This document shows positions 1 to 10,386 of a DNA stretch of 64,000 bases, piece after piece. Every line of letters starts with the position of its first letter. The stretch's first letter is position 1. Below the pieces are notes generated by a model. It was not told the DNA's origin. It ran no database searches and worked only from the letters and a program-made list of their open reading frames with translations. Source of the DNA: Pomphorhynchus laevis (Eukaryota > Acanthocephala > Palaeacanthocephala > Echinorhynchida > Pomphorhynchidae); NCBI GenBank assembly GCA_012934845.2, contig WNNJ02000628.1:225144-289143 (forward strand), written 5' to 3'. Made by a program: the position numbers and the translations under genes.

Positions 1-283
1 GCCAGATGCGAAAGAATGACGAATGCCGTTTCGTCATCACAATGACTCATCAGTGCCAGATCCATCCCACTACTGGATGCAGAGGAGGACTGGCAGACGG
101 AAAGTCCTTCTCTGATGAGTTCACAGGACTCATCAGTGCCAGATCCCTCCCACTACTAAATGCAGAGGAGGACTGGCAGACCGCAATCTGCCAGTCCTCC
201 TCTGCATCCAGTAGTGGGAGGGATCTGGCATTGATGAATCATTGTGATGACGAAACGGCATTCGTCATTCTTTCTCGTCTGGC
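1..283. repeat. Long imperfect palindrome (foldback) of ~83-bp units
   Basis: Arms of about 97 nt (1-97 and 187-283) are reverse complements; in the outermost 63 nt I count four mismatches. The centre (98-186) is a third, partly rearranged unit. Each unit carries a stem of TGCCAG and CTGGCA, and the left-arm and central units lie about 83 bp apart. CTGATGA or its complement recurs next to each stem, which is why a hammerhead was looked for. It lies in the SYF1 intron or flank left of the exon at 479-655. The left end may be cut by the window edge. Confidence 0.85.
26..100 (-). ncRNA. Hammerhead ribozyme motif, type III topology (open at stem III)
   Basis: All parts of a hammerhead occur in order on the minus strand. 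CCGT (100-97) forms one side of stem III and C96 is the nucleotide 5' of the predicted cleavage site. Stem I is TGCCAG (95-90) with CTGGCA (59-54), followed by the core CTGATGA (53-47). Stem II is GTCAT/ATGAC (46-42, 37-33) with loop TGTG. The core GAAA (32-29) follows, and ACGG (29-26) closes stem III with four perfect pairs. Large internal loops in stem I leave room for the tertiary contacts natural hammerheads use. Self-cleavage is inferred, not shown. The mirror copy on the + strand (about 181-258) has TTGATGA and a poor stem III and looks dead. Confidence 0.75.
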
Positions 284-478
284 TTACATGTTTTACAAGA
301 AATTACGCGGAATAATCTCACTCTCCTTAGATAAAATATCTGTAGATATTTTTCCTTCATGCGACAAAATTCTCCATTCAAAATTAATTTTGAATGACAG
401 ATGAAAACATTTACATGTTTGCATGATTCATTTCGTTATAAAGAGTTATCAAAGATTAAAAATTAATTTTTGTATTAC

Positions 479-655
479 CTGGTAACGCGATTTACCCTTT
501 CTGGAAACAAATGATTCATTATTAAGTAAAGAAACATAGAGAAGAGCACATTCTTCTAAGATGTTAACACTTAGTGCATGACATCCTTCAAGACCTAGAT
601 CGTCGTATGTGTCTAATAGAAAATCAATGTAATCTTCAATACGTTCAGGGTAAAC
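479..655 (-). CDS. SYF1: SYF1 exon 5
   Basis: Fifty-nine codons, phase 0 at both ends, from VYPERIEDY to GKSRYQ. The acceptor is TTATTCAAAG and the donor GTAATA. It contains the HAT segment aligned to human EEYIEYL and FVSKAGKSNYQ, with an insertion of about 14 residues between them. Confidence 0.9.
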
Positions 656-3600
656 CTTTGAATAAAAAAGCAAATTTAAAAATCCATTTGTCGATGTTAT
701 CAAAATGCACCTTGATGTAGCGTCGATAAACCCGAACAGCAACTTCTGGTATATTATGTTGATTTACAAGCTTAATGTATAATGGCCAAATTCTGTCATG
801 TTGAGTAATTGGAAGCGACTTTAGTGCACGATCCAGCACTCGACGACATTTCGTAATTTTGCATTGACTCATCAGAAACTCTACATACGTTATCCAGATA
901 CGAGGCATCTAAGGAAAAAGTATATAATTATAAATATTGGAAGCATTTTTATATTTGAAAGACAAATGTTATAATTTTACTCTGAATATTAAAGAACAAA
1001 TTAATGTATCAATTATATATTTATTTGTTACTAAATCGCAAAAAATGATTAGTAATGATTTCCAACTTCACGCACTGATACCCATAAGTAGTCAGCTTTA
1101 ATACCTGACATGTTGGTGTTGTTTAGCTCGCCACCGTCGTAAATCGTACATTCTTTTTATCTATAAAACTGGAATGATGTTATTTCCATCTAAACCTCGA
1201 GTTCCACTTTCAGATTACAACCTGGGTTCCTTTGGCCTAAACTTAATGATGTTAGAGGTTTCATGTTTTATAACTACTAAAGGGATGATTTAATACGTAA
1301 GATGAATTAGGACATTCCTTTATTAATGACATAATGACAGTGACGATAAGGTAACGATCGTACTGATGATCGAATTAATGATCGTAGTGACGATGACAGT
1401 GATAGTTGAAGTAATGATCGTAATGATTGATACAAAAATGAAAACAAATCTCTGTTAACACGTTGTGGCATTTTTTCTAATCGAAGCGAATGTTGATGTT
1501 GTTTTGACTATGTATTGCAGTCCGACTGCTGAAATTTCTACTATAATAGCCCAATATGGTATTATGTCAACATTTCGTGTTTCCTGCTAGGAAATTTCTA
1601 ATTTTTTCCATGCTAATTAGATTATAATGATTTATCAAATTTTAGAAAATCGAAATAATAAATTGATTTATAAACTATTGATTTTCGTTTGATAATAAAC
1701 GATCGATTATATTATATCATAATATATTATGTTATATATCACATTTTGATTTGCATTCCAAATCCATACGATACACTTTGTATACCCGACCCATTAGATT
1801 ATAAAGACAAAACAACTTATTTTTACATTTAAACAGACATCTGTTCATTATAGTATCTCAAGCAGAAATCAATACAACAGAGCAGTGTGTTTTTTGTTAT
1901 ATCACGACACGTAAAATATGTTCAATGATTAATGTTGCTACAAATGTGAACTATTTTAAAAGTGTTATTATTATATTTATTATATTATACACAAAGAATA
2001 AGTCACAAATACAACAAGGAAGAACTCTTGAAATCAAGAGTTATTTATATATTATTTATCAATTCAATAATTAATGCTAAACATTAATCAATGCTGCAAC
2101 AAATGCGAGTTACAAGTAAGGAATTAGTTTTCGCAGCAATACTGCTACCGACATAAAAAATAGACGAACTCCCTATATCTGTTTCTATAAAAGTCCGCGT
2201 GTATTTGACATGTATTGACTCAATTAGGAATGAAAGCAGTCCGTTATTTCAGACTTTCAACAGTTTAAATTTAATTCAGAGACGATTTAGATAATTAATA
2301 ATGTAATGTATTCATGTTTACATAAATAAATGTTATGTATAAATATATACATTTATATATAAAATATTTTAATAATATGTTATTTTACATAAATTATAAA
2401 ATGTGTGATATCTGATTTACTTTATAATTGAATTAAACTATTTAGAATATGAAAACTATATTATAAATTATATAAAAATAATAAATATAACATATTACGA
2501 ATTAATTAATTTATTTGTTTTGAATTTATTTTGAATTCGTAAATTAAAATTTATGTAAAAGATAAACTAAACATTTTATTATTAAATATTTGACATTTAT
2601 AAAATAAATTTACGTATATATTTAAATTAAAATAAACTAACATAATGTAAGAATAAAGTACGAAAAATAAACAATTAGGAATATGAAGTATTCAAAACAT
2701 TATTTAAACAGTAGACTAGAATCACATGGAAATATTTGTCTTGATTTATACATCTATTAAAAATATAGATAACACGTGTACACATTGAATATACAATATT
2801 TGAATACAAATATAAAAATATGCAATAAATATAGATACAAAGTGTATCGACTATTTGAATATATACAAATATAAATATTTGAATATACACTATTTGAATA
2901 CAAATATAAAGATATGCAAATATAGATAAAACGTGTATCGACTATTTGAATATATACAAATATAAATATTTGAATATACACTATTTGAATACAAATATAA
3001 AAATATGCAATAAATATAGATAAAACGTGTATCGACAATTTGAATATATACAAATATAAATATTTGAATATACACTATTTAAATACAAATATAAAGATAT
3101 GCAAATATAGATAAAACGTGTATCGACTATTTGAATATATACAAATATAAATATTATAATATACACTATTTGAATACAAATATAAAAATATGCAATAAAT
3201 ATAGATAAAACGTGTATCGACTATTTGAATCAACATATAATTATTCAAAATATTATTTAAACAGCTGACTAGAATTATACGGAAATATTTGTTTTGATTT
3301 ATATTTGATTATACATCTATTAAAAATATAGATAATAGTGTATACACTATTTAAATACAAATATAAAGATATGCAATAAATATAGATAAAACGTGTATCT
3401 ATTATTTGAATACAAATATAAAAAATATCTAATAAATTTCTGGAATTAAAATTTATAGATTATAATAGTTTATAGAAAAATGAGATACTGAAATCAAATA
3501 GGAAACGATTTACATTTGTTTAAACTAAGATAATCATAATATTTTTATGTTATTAATAATTTAATAATCATAATAGTGTATTTTGATTTTATCATGATGT

Positions 3601-6600
3601 TAACAGTAGTCGGCAAAATTATTAAGGTAAAATTTTAATAATATGTTATTTTACAAAAATCATAAAATGTGTGATATCTGATTTACTTTATAATTGAATT
3701 AAACTATTTAGAATATGAAAACTATATTATAAATTATACAAAATTATTAAGGTATTATCGTTTCCTCATATAAGAGATCAAATCGTATGAAAAATAAACA
3801 ATTTATTTTGATTGACAAAATGACTTATTATAGGATTAAATCAGAACTAGTTGAAATACCTTATTCATAAACACTAGCGACCTCTCAAAAATATCGTTGA
3901 TTTCGTCGAAAAATACATCGGTGATACAATGTGATCGTTCATTCACTTTTCTGTATTTTATATAACGATACCAAAGCTTATAGCTAAAGATAAGGATATA
4001 CCAAAGCTTAAGCTAAAGACAAACTTTGGATATTTCAAATATCTGAATGCTAAAAATAAGGATAAAAGCAAAACATTTCGTACGCTAGAACCTATACTTG
4101 GATATAATGATATATCAGATTTCTGCATAAAAAGGCTAAACTTTGAGAGCGTGTTTAATGAAATTTGTGTTTAATAGAGACGACAGAGGTAAAGTACACA
4201 AATATTATCCAAACTATTTTGGTGGAAACAGTCATTGTTCCAAAGTCATTACTTTTAAATAGTTGATAATGATCCATTTTATTGATAAATAATTATTGGA
4301 GCTGGATCAGAGGAAATAATTAATTATGTTTGATATTTTGCTAACTTCTGTTAGCATCTTCAGTAATTACATCTTTAGTAATTTTCTTTTTATAAACTTT
4401 TTTATATAAACATTAACATTTTGAAATAACATTGTAATTTTCTGAAGATGCTAACAGTAGTTAGCGAAATATCAAAAATAATTTCTTCTTTTCTTTGATC
4501 CAGCTCCAATAATTATTTATCAATAATGGATCAGTATCAACTATTTAAAAGTAATTTTCTGAAGATGCTAACAGAAGTTAGCGAAATATCAAAAATAATT
4601 TCGTCTTTCCTTTGATCCAACTATTCAAAAGTAATTTTCTGAAGACGCTAACAGTAGTTAGCGAAACATCAAAAATAATTAGGTCTTTCCTTTGATCCAG
4701 CTCCAATTATTATTTATCAATAATGGATCAGTTTCAACTATTAAAAGGTAATTTTGTGAAGATTCTAACAGAAGTTAGCGAAATATCAAAAATAATTACG
4801 TCTTTCCTTTGATCCAACTCCAATAATTATTTATCAATAATAAATAAGTATCAACTATTAAAGGTAATTTTGTGAAGATGCTAACAGAAGTTAGCGAATA
4901 ATAAAAAATAATTACGTCTTTCCTTTGATCCAGCTCTAATAATTATTTATCAATAATAGATCTATTTAAAAAATAGGAAAAATTCTTGAATGGTCGATAA
5001 TATTTTAAAAATAACTGTAAAAAATGCAGAAACAATATATAGATGTTTCTCGGCATTGTTTAAATATGACAGTTCGGCATCTACGAAACCCGTTTCTTTC
5101 AATTATCTCTAGTCTATAAATTTAATAAAAAAAAGACATTTAATAAAATGATTAAGCCTTAAATATAAATAAATTCATTCAATAATTTATTAAATAATAA
5201 AGAATTACGGCAGTATTTCAGATGTATAGCTTAGAAGATTTATATTTTACAGCTTAAGAGTTATTAAGCTTTATAAAAAAAACTAATAGAATGTCTGTGA
5301 GAAAAAATTTTCAAACTGAAGAACAATCCCTGCATTCTTAAGTAGGTTCAAGACGAAGATCTAACATGAACAATTATTCACCAATGACGAGTACAAATAG
5401 TCATGGGCAACAGTCAAATTACAAACATTTAACTCAACGTTTATTTAGAACGATGATTAAAATTAATATGAATTTAAAATAATGAATTTCGATGACCATT
5501 AAAATGGTCATCAAAATTAAAGGTACTAATTTCGACAGAATAGAAATGAGTAAAATGAATGATAAATCATTTGATTAATATTTTTAAAATATATTTTTAT
5601 ATTAAAAACAACAGTGTAATAAATTGAGTAGGTCTTGTTTGTTGCAAGGAACCGTTTTAAATTTTTTTATTTCAATAAATACTATGAAATGATACGCTTT
5701 TAATCTTTAAATATTTTGGTTGGAGAAATCAGCTAAACTCTGCTATTTCCTCGCAACCTCCCTACCGACTAGTAATTACATCGATTGGACAACCAACCGC
5801 GCCATTCGACATGTGCCATAGATAAAGCATTTCCAAAGCTATGAACTTCCAACGTACCGACAACATTCCAATACGACTAAGACCTACATGATAATCACTG
5901 CCACCTAAGGTAACACAAAATAAAACTGCCTCAAAAATAAAAGAAATTTTTCTGAACCAAGAATATATAAATTATTAAAAGGTTATATTACGGTAAATTT
6001 TGTCACTATTATAAGCGGTATATCATCGTCAGGTATATTTGTTCATATACTTGATCATGATAAAACTCGAGGGTCTTGTTTGTTTGTTGCAAGGAACCGT
6101 TTTGAAATTTTTTTATTTCAATAAATTCTATGAAATGATACGCTTTTAATCGTCAAATATTTTTTGAATAAATCAGTTAAAGTACTAAAAATAATTTTAT
6201 TATTTTTAAATAAAATAAAATAATTTCACTCATAAACAATTATTGCTTAAAATTTTCAGGTTTAGACAAGATTATGATTATGAATATAATTTTAAAAGAT
6301 TAAGTTGTTCTGAAGAGTACAGACGGTTTTCTTATTTGAATTCAAATATTTTAGCAAAATAGTAATTTAATTTTAAATTTACAACAAATTTTCATATTAT
6401 AACATGTACATATCTTTACATTTTTAAATTATACATTGTAAAAAGATCGTAGACATATATTTATACTTTAATTCAATATGCAGATAAAATCATATGTGAG
6501 GTTTATTGAGTTGATCTGGAAGAAATCACGCATACTTTTAAAAACTATTTAAATAAAAAATAACACTCGTATTTATCACAGTTGAAACATATTACCACAC

Positions 6601-7509
6601 TCAATATATTGAAAGTTTTTGTAGAACTCTTAAAATACACAATAAGATTAAATGTGAGACGTACAGAGAAATGATTGACTCATATTTCATATAATTTTTA
6701 TGGAGACAACCAAATAAAGATCGTAATATGTTCGAACACCTTATAAATATAATAGCAGATTTTAAAAATTATAAATACTTATTAAATTGTATAAAATCAT
6801 TCATTTATTTAAAGAAAAATTATAATTGCATCAAAACAACAAGACCTAATATATTGACAATTTATGTAATTGTAATTTACAGAAAACATGAACGTTTCAC
6901 TAATTCATTAATACAAGCAATGTAAAAAACAATTATTTAAATGAATAATAAAAAGTTCTTGTTGCGGAGTAAATTATATCCGCGAGATTGTTTCAACCTC
7001 AGAAGTTTCACTATAGGAAGAATAATAGAGTTGTTTAATTGCAATAAAGATGATAATATAAAATTATCTCAAAATTTATGTAAGCAGACGACAAAAAATA
7101 ATCCTTCCTTCTTATTTAAATAATAACTTTAAGCGAAACTTTATATTTTCTAAAGTGGAAAAATGCGTTGCCTATTTCATTAAGTTAAGCAATGATGTAT
7201 TTAAATGTTTACTAACAACTAATTTAAAGATTCTTTAAGATTAATCTTCTCTAAAAAGTAAATACCTTCCGGGGAATTCTTTTAACGCACGTTCAAAAAC
7301 CATGTTAACTGATCTGGTATCAGTGCATCTTGCAGTTTTGTGATCAATATAGCGCAACCATGCCCGAAGATAAAAGGGGTTGCGAATAATATCTTCTTCG
7401 TAAGCAAGATCGTCTTCCTCCTAAGATATCGATAAATAATTGCAAATGGCTATTTTCAATAATTTACCAGCAGCAATGCTTTAAGCGGATCCGAATCAAT
7501 AGATAACAT
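479..7509 (-). CDS. SYF1: Pre-mRNA-splicing factor SYF1 / XAB2, N-terminal part (5 exons, 3' end beyond window)
   Basis: Spliced join 7509-7468, 7420-7266, 3983-3860, 908-711, 655-479 gives 696 nt, 232 codons, with every junction in phase and GT-AG. The product matches animal XAB2/SYF1, a HAT-repeat (crooked-neck-like TPR) scaffold of the NineTeen/Prp19-associated spliceosome complex that also acts in transcription-coupled repair. Landmarks recalled from the human protein are EEDLxYEEEI, WLRYI, YKLWYRY, HxCxTD, ERxxVFM, MPRxW, DRALxxLPITQH, RIWPLY and FVSxxGKSxYQ. Exon 5 carries about 14 extra residues before FVSRKGKS. No frame damage is seen, so the gene looks functional. The full family protein is about 850 aa; the remaining exons must lie left of the window. 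Introns of 2.95 and 3.28 kb are full of repeats, while two others are only 47 and 55 bp. Confidence 0.92.
711..908 (-). CDS. SYF1: SYF1 exon 4
   Basis: Sixty-six codons, phase 0 at both ends, from MPRIW to YRRYIK. Acceptor TTTTTCCTTAG, donor GTGCAT. The first ATG is internal to the protein (human KMPRLW), not a start. The following intron is 55 bp (656-710). Confidence 0.92.
2365..2473 (+). repeat. Direct repeat, left copy (partner 3632-3740)
   Basis: About 109 bp containing TGTGTGATATCTGATTTAC is repeated almost identically at 3632-3740 in the same orientation, 1.27 kb away. The two copies bracket the 91-94 bp satellite. Confidence 0.85.
2745..3420. repeat. AT-rich tandem repeat, period 91-94 bp
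   Basis: The marker ACGTGTATCGAC recurs at about 2839 (variant), 2931, 3025, 3116 and 3210, giving spacings of 91-94 bp. Units are built from TATTTGAATA, ACAAATATAAA and ATATGCAA blocks. An outer pair of about 100 bp (near 2690-2775 and 3240-3335) is also duplicated. Several open frames run through it, rich in Tyr and Ile; they are a by-product of the period, not genes. Confidence 0.9.
3632..3740 (+). repeat. Direct repeat, right copy (partner 2365-2473)
   Basis: See the left copy. I count only a few differences over 109 bp, so the duplication is young compared with the neighbouring satellite. Confidence 0.85.
3860..3983 (-). CDS. SYF1: SYF1 exon 3 (too short for simple ORF calls)
   Basis: One nt completing a split Ser codon plus 41 codons, from YKLWYRYI to RSLVFMNK. 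It matches human YKLWYRYLK ... HRCVTD ... ERAFVFMHK. Acceptor TTATCTTTAG, donor GTATTT. A near-copy of the acceptor region lies just upstream at about 3997-4024. Confidence 0.9.
4438..4478 (+). ncRNA. Hammerhead-like motif, array copy 1
   Basis: TTTT (stem I), CTGAAGA core, T, GCTAAC-AGTA-GTTAGC (stem II), GAAA core, palindromic ATAT (a minimal stem III that could pair between two copies), C, AAAA (stem I). The one departure from the consensus is an extra T between the core and stem II. Short-stem hammerheads of this style are known from Penelope-like elements. Activity is inferred only. Confidence 0.45.
4555..4594 (+). ncRNA. Hammerhead-like motif, array copy 2
   Basis: Same layout as copy 1, with stem-II loop AGAA. 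Core CTGAAGA and GAAA intact, ATAT then C, flanks TTTT and AAAA. Confidence 0.45.
4635..4674 (+). ncRNA. Hammerhead-like motif, array copy 3 (variant)
   Basis: Core CTGAAGA, stem II closed as CGCTAAC/GTTAGCG, then AAACATC, so the ATAT palindrome is lost. Copies 4 (from 4756) and 5 (from 4872) have GTGAAGA in place of the core, and the inverted copy (4332-4363) has AAAA in place of GAAA; these three look dead. Confidence 0.35.
5630..6176. repeat. Pair of ~105-bp direct repeats, 441 bp apart
   Basis: 5630-5735 and 6071-6176 share TTGCAAGGAACCGTTTT and ATGAAATGATACGCTTTTAA in the same orientation, roughly 90 percent alike by eye. The 335 bp between them has no coding capacity I can see. It could be a small non-autonomous element with direct terminal repeats, or a plain duplication. 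Confidence 0.6.
6177..7265 (-). other. SYF1: SYF1 intron 2, remaining part
   Basis: AT-rich. Two short open frames (6728-6925, 6941-7123, + strand) have Lys/Asn/Ile-rich translations typical of AT-rich non-coding DNA and no recognisable domain. Nothing else seen. Confidence 0.6.
7266..7420 (-). CDS. SYF1: SYF1 exon 2
   Basis: 155 nt, phase 0 in, two nt over (AG of a Ser codon completed in exon 3). It encodes EEDDLAYEED, WLRYIDHK, FERALKEFPG, matching the N-terminal HAT repeat of XAB2 (EEEDLPYEEEIMRN, WLRYIEFK). Acceptor GATATCTTAG, donor GTATTT. Confidence 0.92.
7468..7509 (-). CDS. SYF1: Probable SYF1 first coding exon
   Basis: Fourteen codons, MLSIDSDPLKALLL, ending at a GTAAAT donor in phase 0 with exon 2 after a 47-bp intron. 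The ATG directly follows CCGATTTTAG, a good splice acceptor. This means either a 5'-UTR intron or a spliced-leader acceptor. The N-terminus of this family is poorly conserved, so the call rests on position, phase and splice sites only. Confidence 0.6.
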
Positions 7510-7899
7510 CTAAAATCGGAAATAAAGGTTAATAAAACTACTCAACATGATTAATAATCAAAACATATGACAACCATATCCATAAGTCGAAAATTTTAAT
7601 TTCCGTTGTACAACCGATTTTAGTAAATTTATTGAGCTCCTGAAATAAATTAATAAAGTATTTTTTATTAATAAATTAATAAAGAGATAGCAGGGGGGAA
7701 TAAATTCTTGAAAACAGTGTACATTCTTGATTTACAATTTGCTAAGTATATTAGAACTATTAAAATATCATAAGTAAGGACTAAAACAGCAGTTAATTAT
7801 GACATTTTATTGTTATAAAATGATATTATGAGGGATAATGAAAAATATTACGATTTTACTTTAAAAAATAAAAAATATTGTAATCAAAAATATTATTAT

Positions 7900-9420
7900 A
7901 TAAGACAACAACACAAGCATAGCTCAATAGTTGCATCACATTATATATAAAAAATATATGAAATTAGATCAGCGATTCGTGTTCTGTAGTAGCAAAACAT
8001 CCATTCCGCTCATAATATTATGCTTGAATTTATCCAGCGATTCAGTTTCAATTGTACTCGTGCTTAGCGAATTCCACAACTTCACGGTTCATTGGTTAAA
8101 CAGCATTGTCCTCATATGAACAATCCGCTGACGCTCCAAAACAAAAGAACGCCCACGTAAATAGCAGTCTGGACGAACATGAATAATGCGGACAAAGCAT
8201 GGTGAGGCACATGCAAAATCTTCCAAATCAAACTCATATCGCATAAGTTTCTACTAGTCTTCAAAGATTGCATATTCAGAATCTCAAGTCGGATATTGTA
8301 AGGCTATGAACTTAATGATCTAACAAGCTTAGTTGCTCGACATAAAACGGTCTATAATCTTATTGACTCTCGATTCGTTAGTGGATATACACACGGGGAT
8401 GCATATAGTAAATGACTGAGCACCTACGCGTTAATCAATGGTTTGAACATTTGTGAATCAAGGGAGTTAAGTGTCCTAGCTAGAAGACCCACCATGCGAT
8501 TAGCCATGGAGCAGGCATACTCAGTATGATGTTTTGTCTAAAGGTTATCTGCAATCCAAACTTCGAGATTCTTGAAATGTTCCATGAGTTCAATATATTT
8601 ATTCTGAAGACAATAATTAAACTGAATATTTTTGTTTAATCCTTTTATACATAGCTATATGTATAAAATATATCACATAAGATATAAAAAATAAATGAAA
8701 CTAGATCAGCGATTCGTGTTCTGTAGTAGCAAAACATTCATTCCGCTCATAATATTATGCTTGAATTTATCCAGCGATTCGGTTTCAAATGTACTCGTGC
8801 TTAGCGAATTAACCAACGAACTTCAAGGTTCGATGGTTAAACAGCATTGTCCTCGAATGAACAATCCGCTGACGCTCCAAAACAAAAGAATGCTCACGGA
8901 AATAGCGGTATGGTCGAAAATAAATAATGCCGGACAAAGCATGGTGAGGCACATGCAAAATCTTCCAAATCAAACTCATATTTTTTTATTAAAAATTAGT
9001 CGAATTTTCGATAACTGGTTGCTATCATTATTATACAAGACAACAATACAAGCATAGCTCAATAGTTACATCACATTACATATAAAAAAGAAATAAAATT
9101 AGATCAGCGAATCATGTTCTGAAGTAGCAAAACATCCATTCCGCTCATAATATTATGCTCGAATTTATCCAGCGATTCGGCTTCAACTAGTGCTTAGTGA
9201 ATTCCACAAATTCACAGTTTGGTCGTTATATTGTAGTGTCCTCCTTGAACAATCCGCTGACGCTCCAAAACTAAAGAATGCACAGGTAAATAGCGTCAAA
9301 GGCGAACATTAATAATGCCGGGCAAAACACGATGAAATACATGCAAAATCGTCCAAATCAAACACATATCGCATCAGTTTCGACTAGTCATTAACAATTG
9401 CTCATGCATTATTCATAAAA
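7900..9420 (-). mobile_element. Three decayed copies of a CR1-like LINE 3' end
   Basis: Three related segments (about 7905-8290, 8640-8990, 9035-9400) start with GCATAGCTCAATAGTT or a variant and read on the minus strand as the C-terminus of a CR1-like ORF2: GRSFVLERQRI, then LWNSLST, then SLDKFKHNIM and a stop. This WNSLP-type tail is the usual end of CR1/L2 proteins. About 8290-8600 reads as related ORF2 sequence between the copies. All have frame damage, so they are old fragments. No host exon is seen here. Confidence 0.75.
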
Positions 9421-10386
9421 AAGATATTACGATTTATAAAGGAATTCACGATACTTTAAAAATGCATAAAAAACGTGTTTAGGAATTGCTATGTATATGG
9501 CGTGTTCACAGCAATTAAATAGTAATCCGCAAATGATAAAATAGCAAATCCTTTACCATTATTACGTTTAACAGACTGCAATTATTCATGTCAAAATTCT
9601 GTTCATAATTTCGCATGTTCATATTGATACTTCGATAAGACGAGACGAACAAACTATCTAAAAGTGATTTGATGGAAACTTCAGAGACGCATCATGACTA
9701 GCTATGTACCCTGACTATTTGGCGTCAACCAATGACATATCAATATATATTTGATAAATACAATCCAGCCAGGAAAGTCCAGATTCTTTTGGTAGGTTTG
9801 ATGACATCAGAATAACCAAGGAACTTTAGGTCCTTAATAATTTTATCACAAATTTCGATAATTTTGTATGATATACTTGTCTACAATTATATCTAAAGCT
9901 CGGATTTGTTAATATGAACAATTGTGCCCTTCTTATAATTATCAGTGGATTAATTGAAATATTGTATATTTTATAATAGAACTTTTCTTATATAATAGAA
10001 CTTATATGAAATTCTTTAGTGATTATAAAGAATTTCACTATTGATTCTATTTAGACAAATTTATTCTAATGGATTAAGATGATCCTCAATTCTTAAAAAT
10101 TTCACTATGAATTTTAGACAAATGTATACGAATAGATAACTATTTGCTCCATCATCAGGTTTAATTTTAATTAGCTTGCTTCAAGAAACAAAATTTCATT
10201 TTTAGTTTCCTTACATGGTGACAGTGTTTTTCGAAATGTCGAACAAAATGCTAGTGTAAAGACAATTTAATTATAATATGCATCGTAAAATAATCGTGAT
10301 CATTTTACAGTTGTAATTTTATTATGTATAAAAATGATTTATTCTTACGTGACAAAAAATATTTTTAGTATAGAGGGAGCTTTGAC
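9421..10386. other. Intergenic, no feature recognised
   Basis: AT-rich, no long open frame, no repeat or RNA gene that I can support. Confidence 0.5.

Larger units (their letters stand above)
909..3859 (-). other. SYF1: SYF1 intron 3, AT-rich
   Basis: No coding exon seen. 909-2360 is AT-rich single-copy-looking DNA with a patch of GATCGTA-like cryptic repeats near 1340-1425. 2361-3745 holds the repeats listed separately. Confidence 0.7.
4240..4970. repeat. Foldback array carrying hammerhead-like motifs
   Basis: One inverted unit (about 4240-4375) faces a head-to-tail series of five units (about 4430-4970). Each unit has a GAAGATGCTAACAG..GTTAGCGAAA hairpin block, then CTTTGATCCA, CTCCAATAATTATTTATCA and AACTATT blocks. 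The spacing of the hairpin block is about 117, 80, 117 and 116 bp. It lies inside the largest SYF1 intron, the main array running antisense to the gene. No reverse transcriptase or transposase lies within it, so it is non-autonomous. Confidence 0.85.

Noticed and set aside
310-385. Possible next SYF1 exon (minus frame with ILSHEGKISTDILSK)
   Set aside because: Vague likeness to the human continuation, but no acceptor gives the required phase 0 and the Leu-Trp expected after the last exon is missing.
6-404. 132-codon + frame across the left palindrome
   Set aside because: It runs through both palindrome arms and into unrelated DNA; the translation has no domain and the region is explained by the inverted repeat.
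1340-1430. CTGATGATCG with repeated GATCGTA as a ribozyme or regulatory array
   Set aside because: No GAAA box and no consistent stems; looks like cryptic simple sequence.
2675-3166. Several Tyr/Ile-rich minus frames of 60-98 codons
   Set aside because: By-products of the AT-rich 91-94 bp tandem repeat; composition follows the repeat.
2745-4970. CRISPR-like repeat arrays
   Set aside because: Units are whole-unit tandem or inverted repeats without unique spacers, in a eukaryotic intron.
6010-6050. Hammerhead-like CTGACGA on the minus strand near 6,040
   Set aside because: The second box reads GACAAAA rather than GAAA, and stem II is poor.
6728-7123. Two + frames of 65 and 60 codons
   Set aside because: AT-rich intronic sequence, Lys/Asn/Ile-heavy, no similarity recognised.
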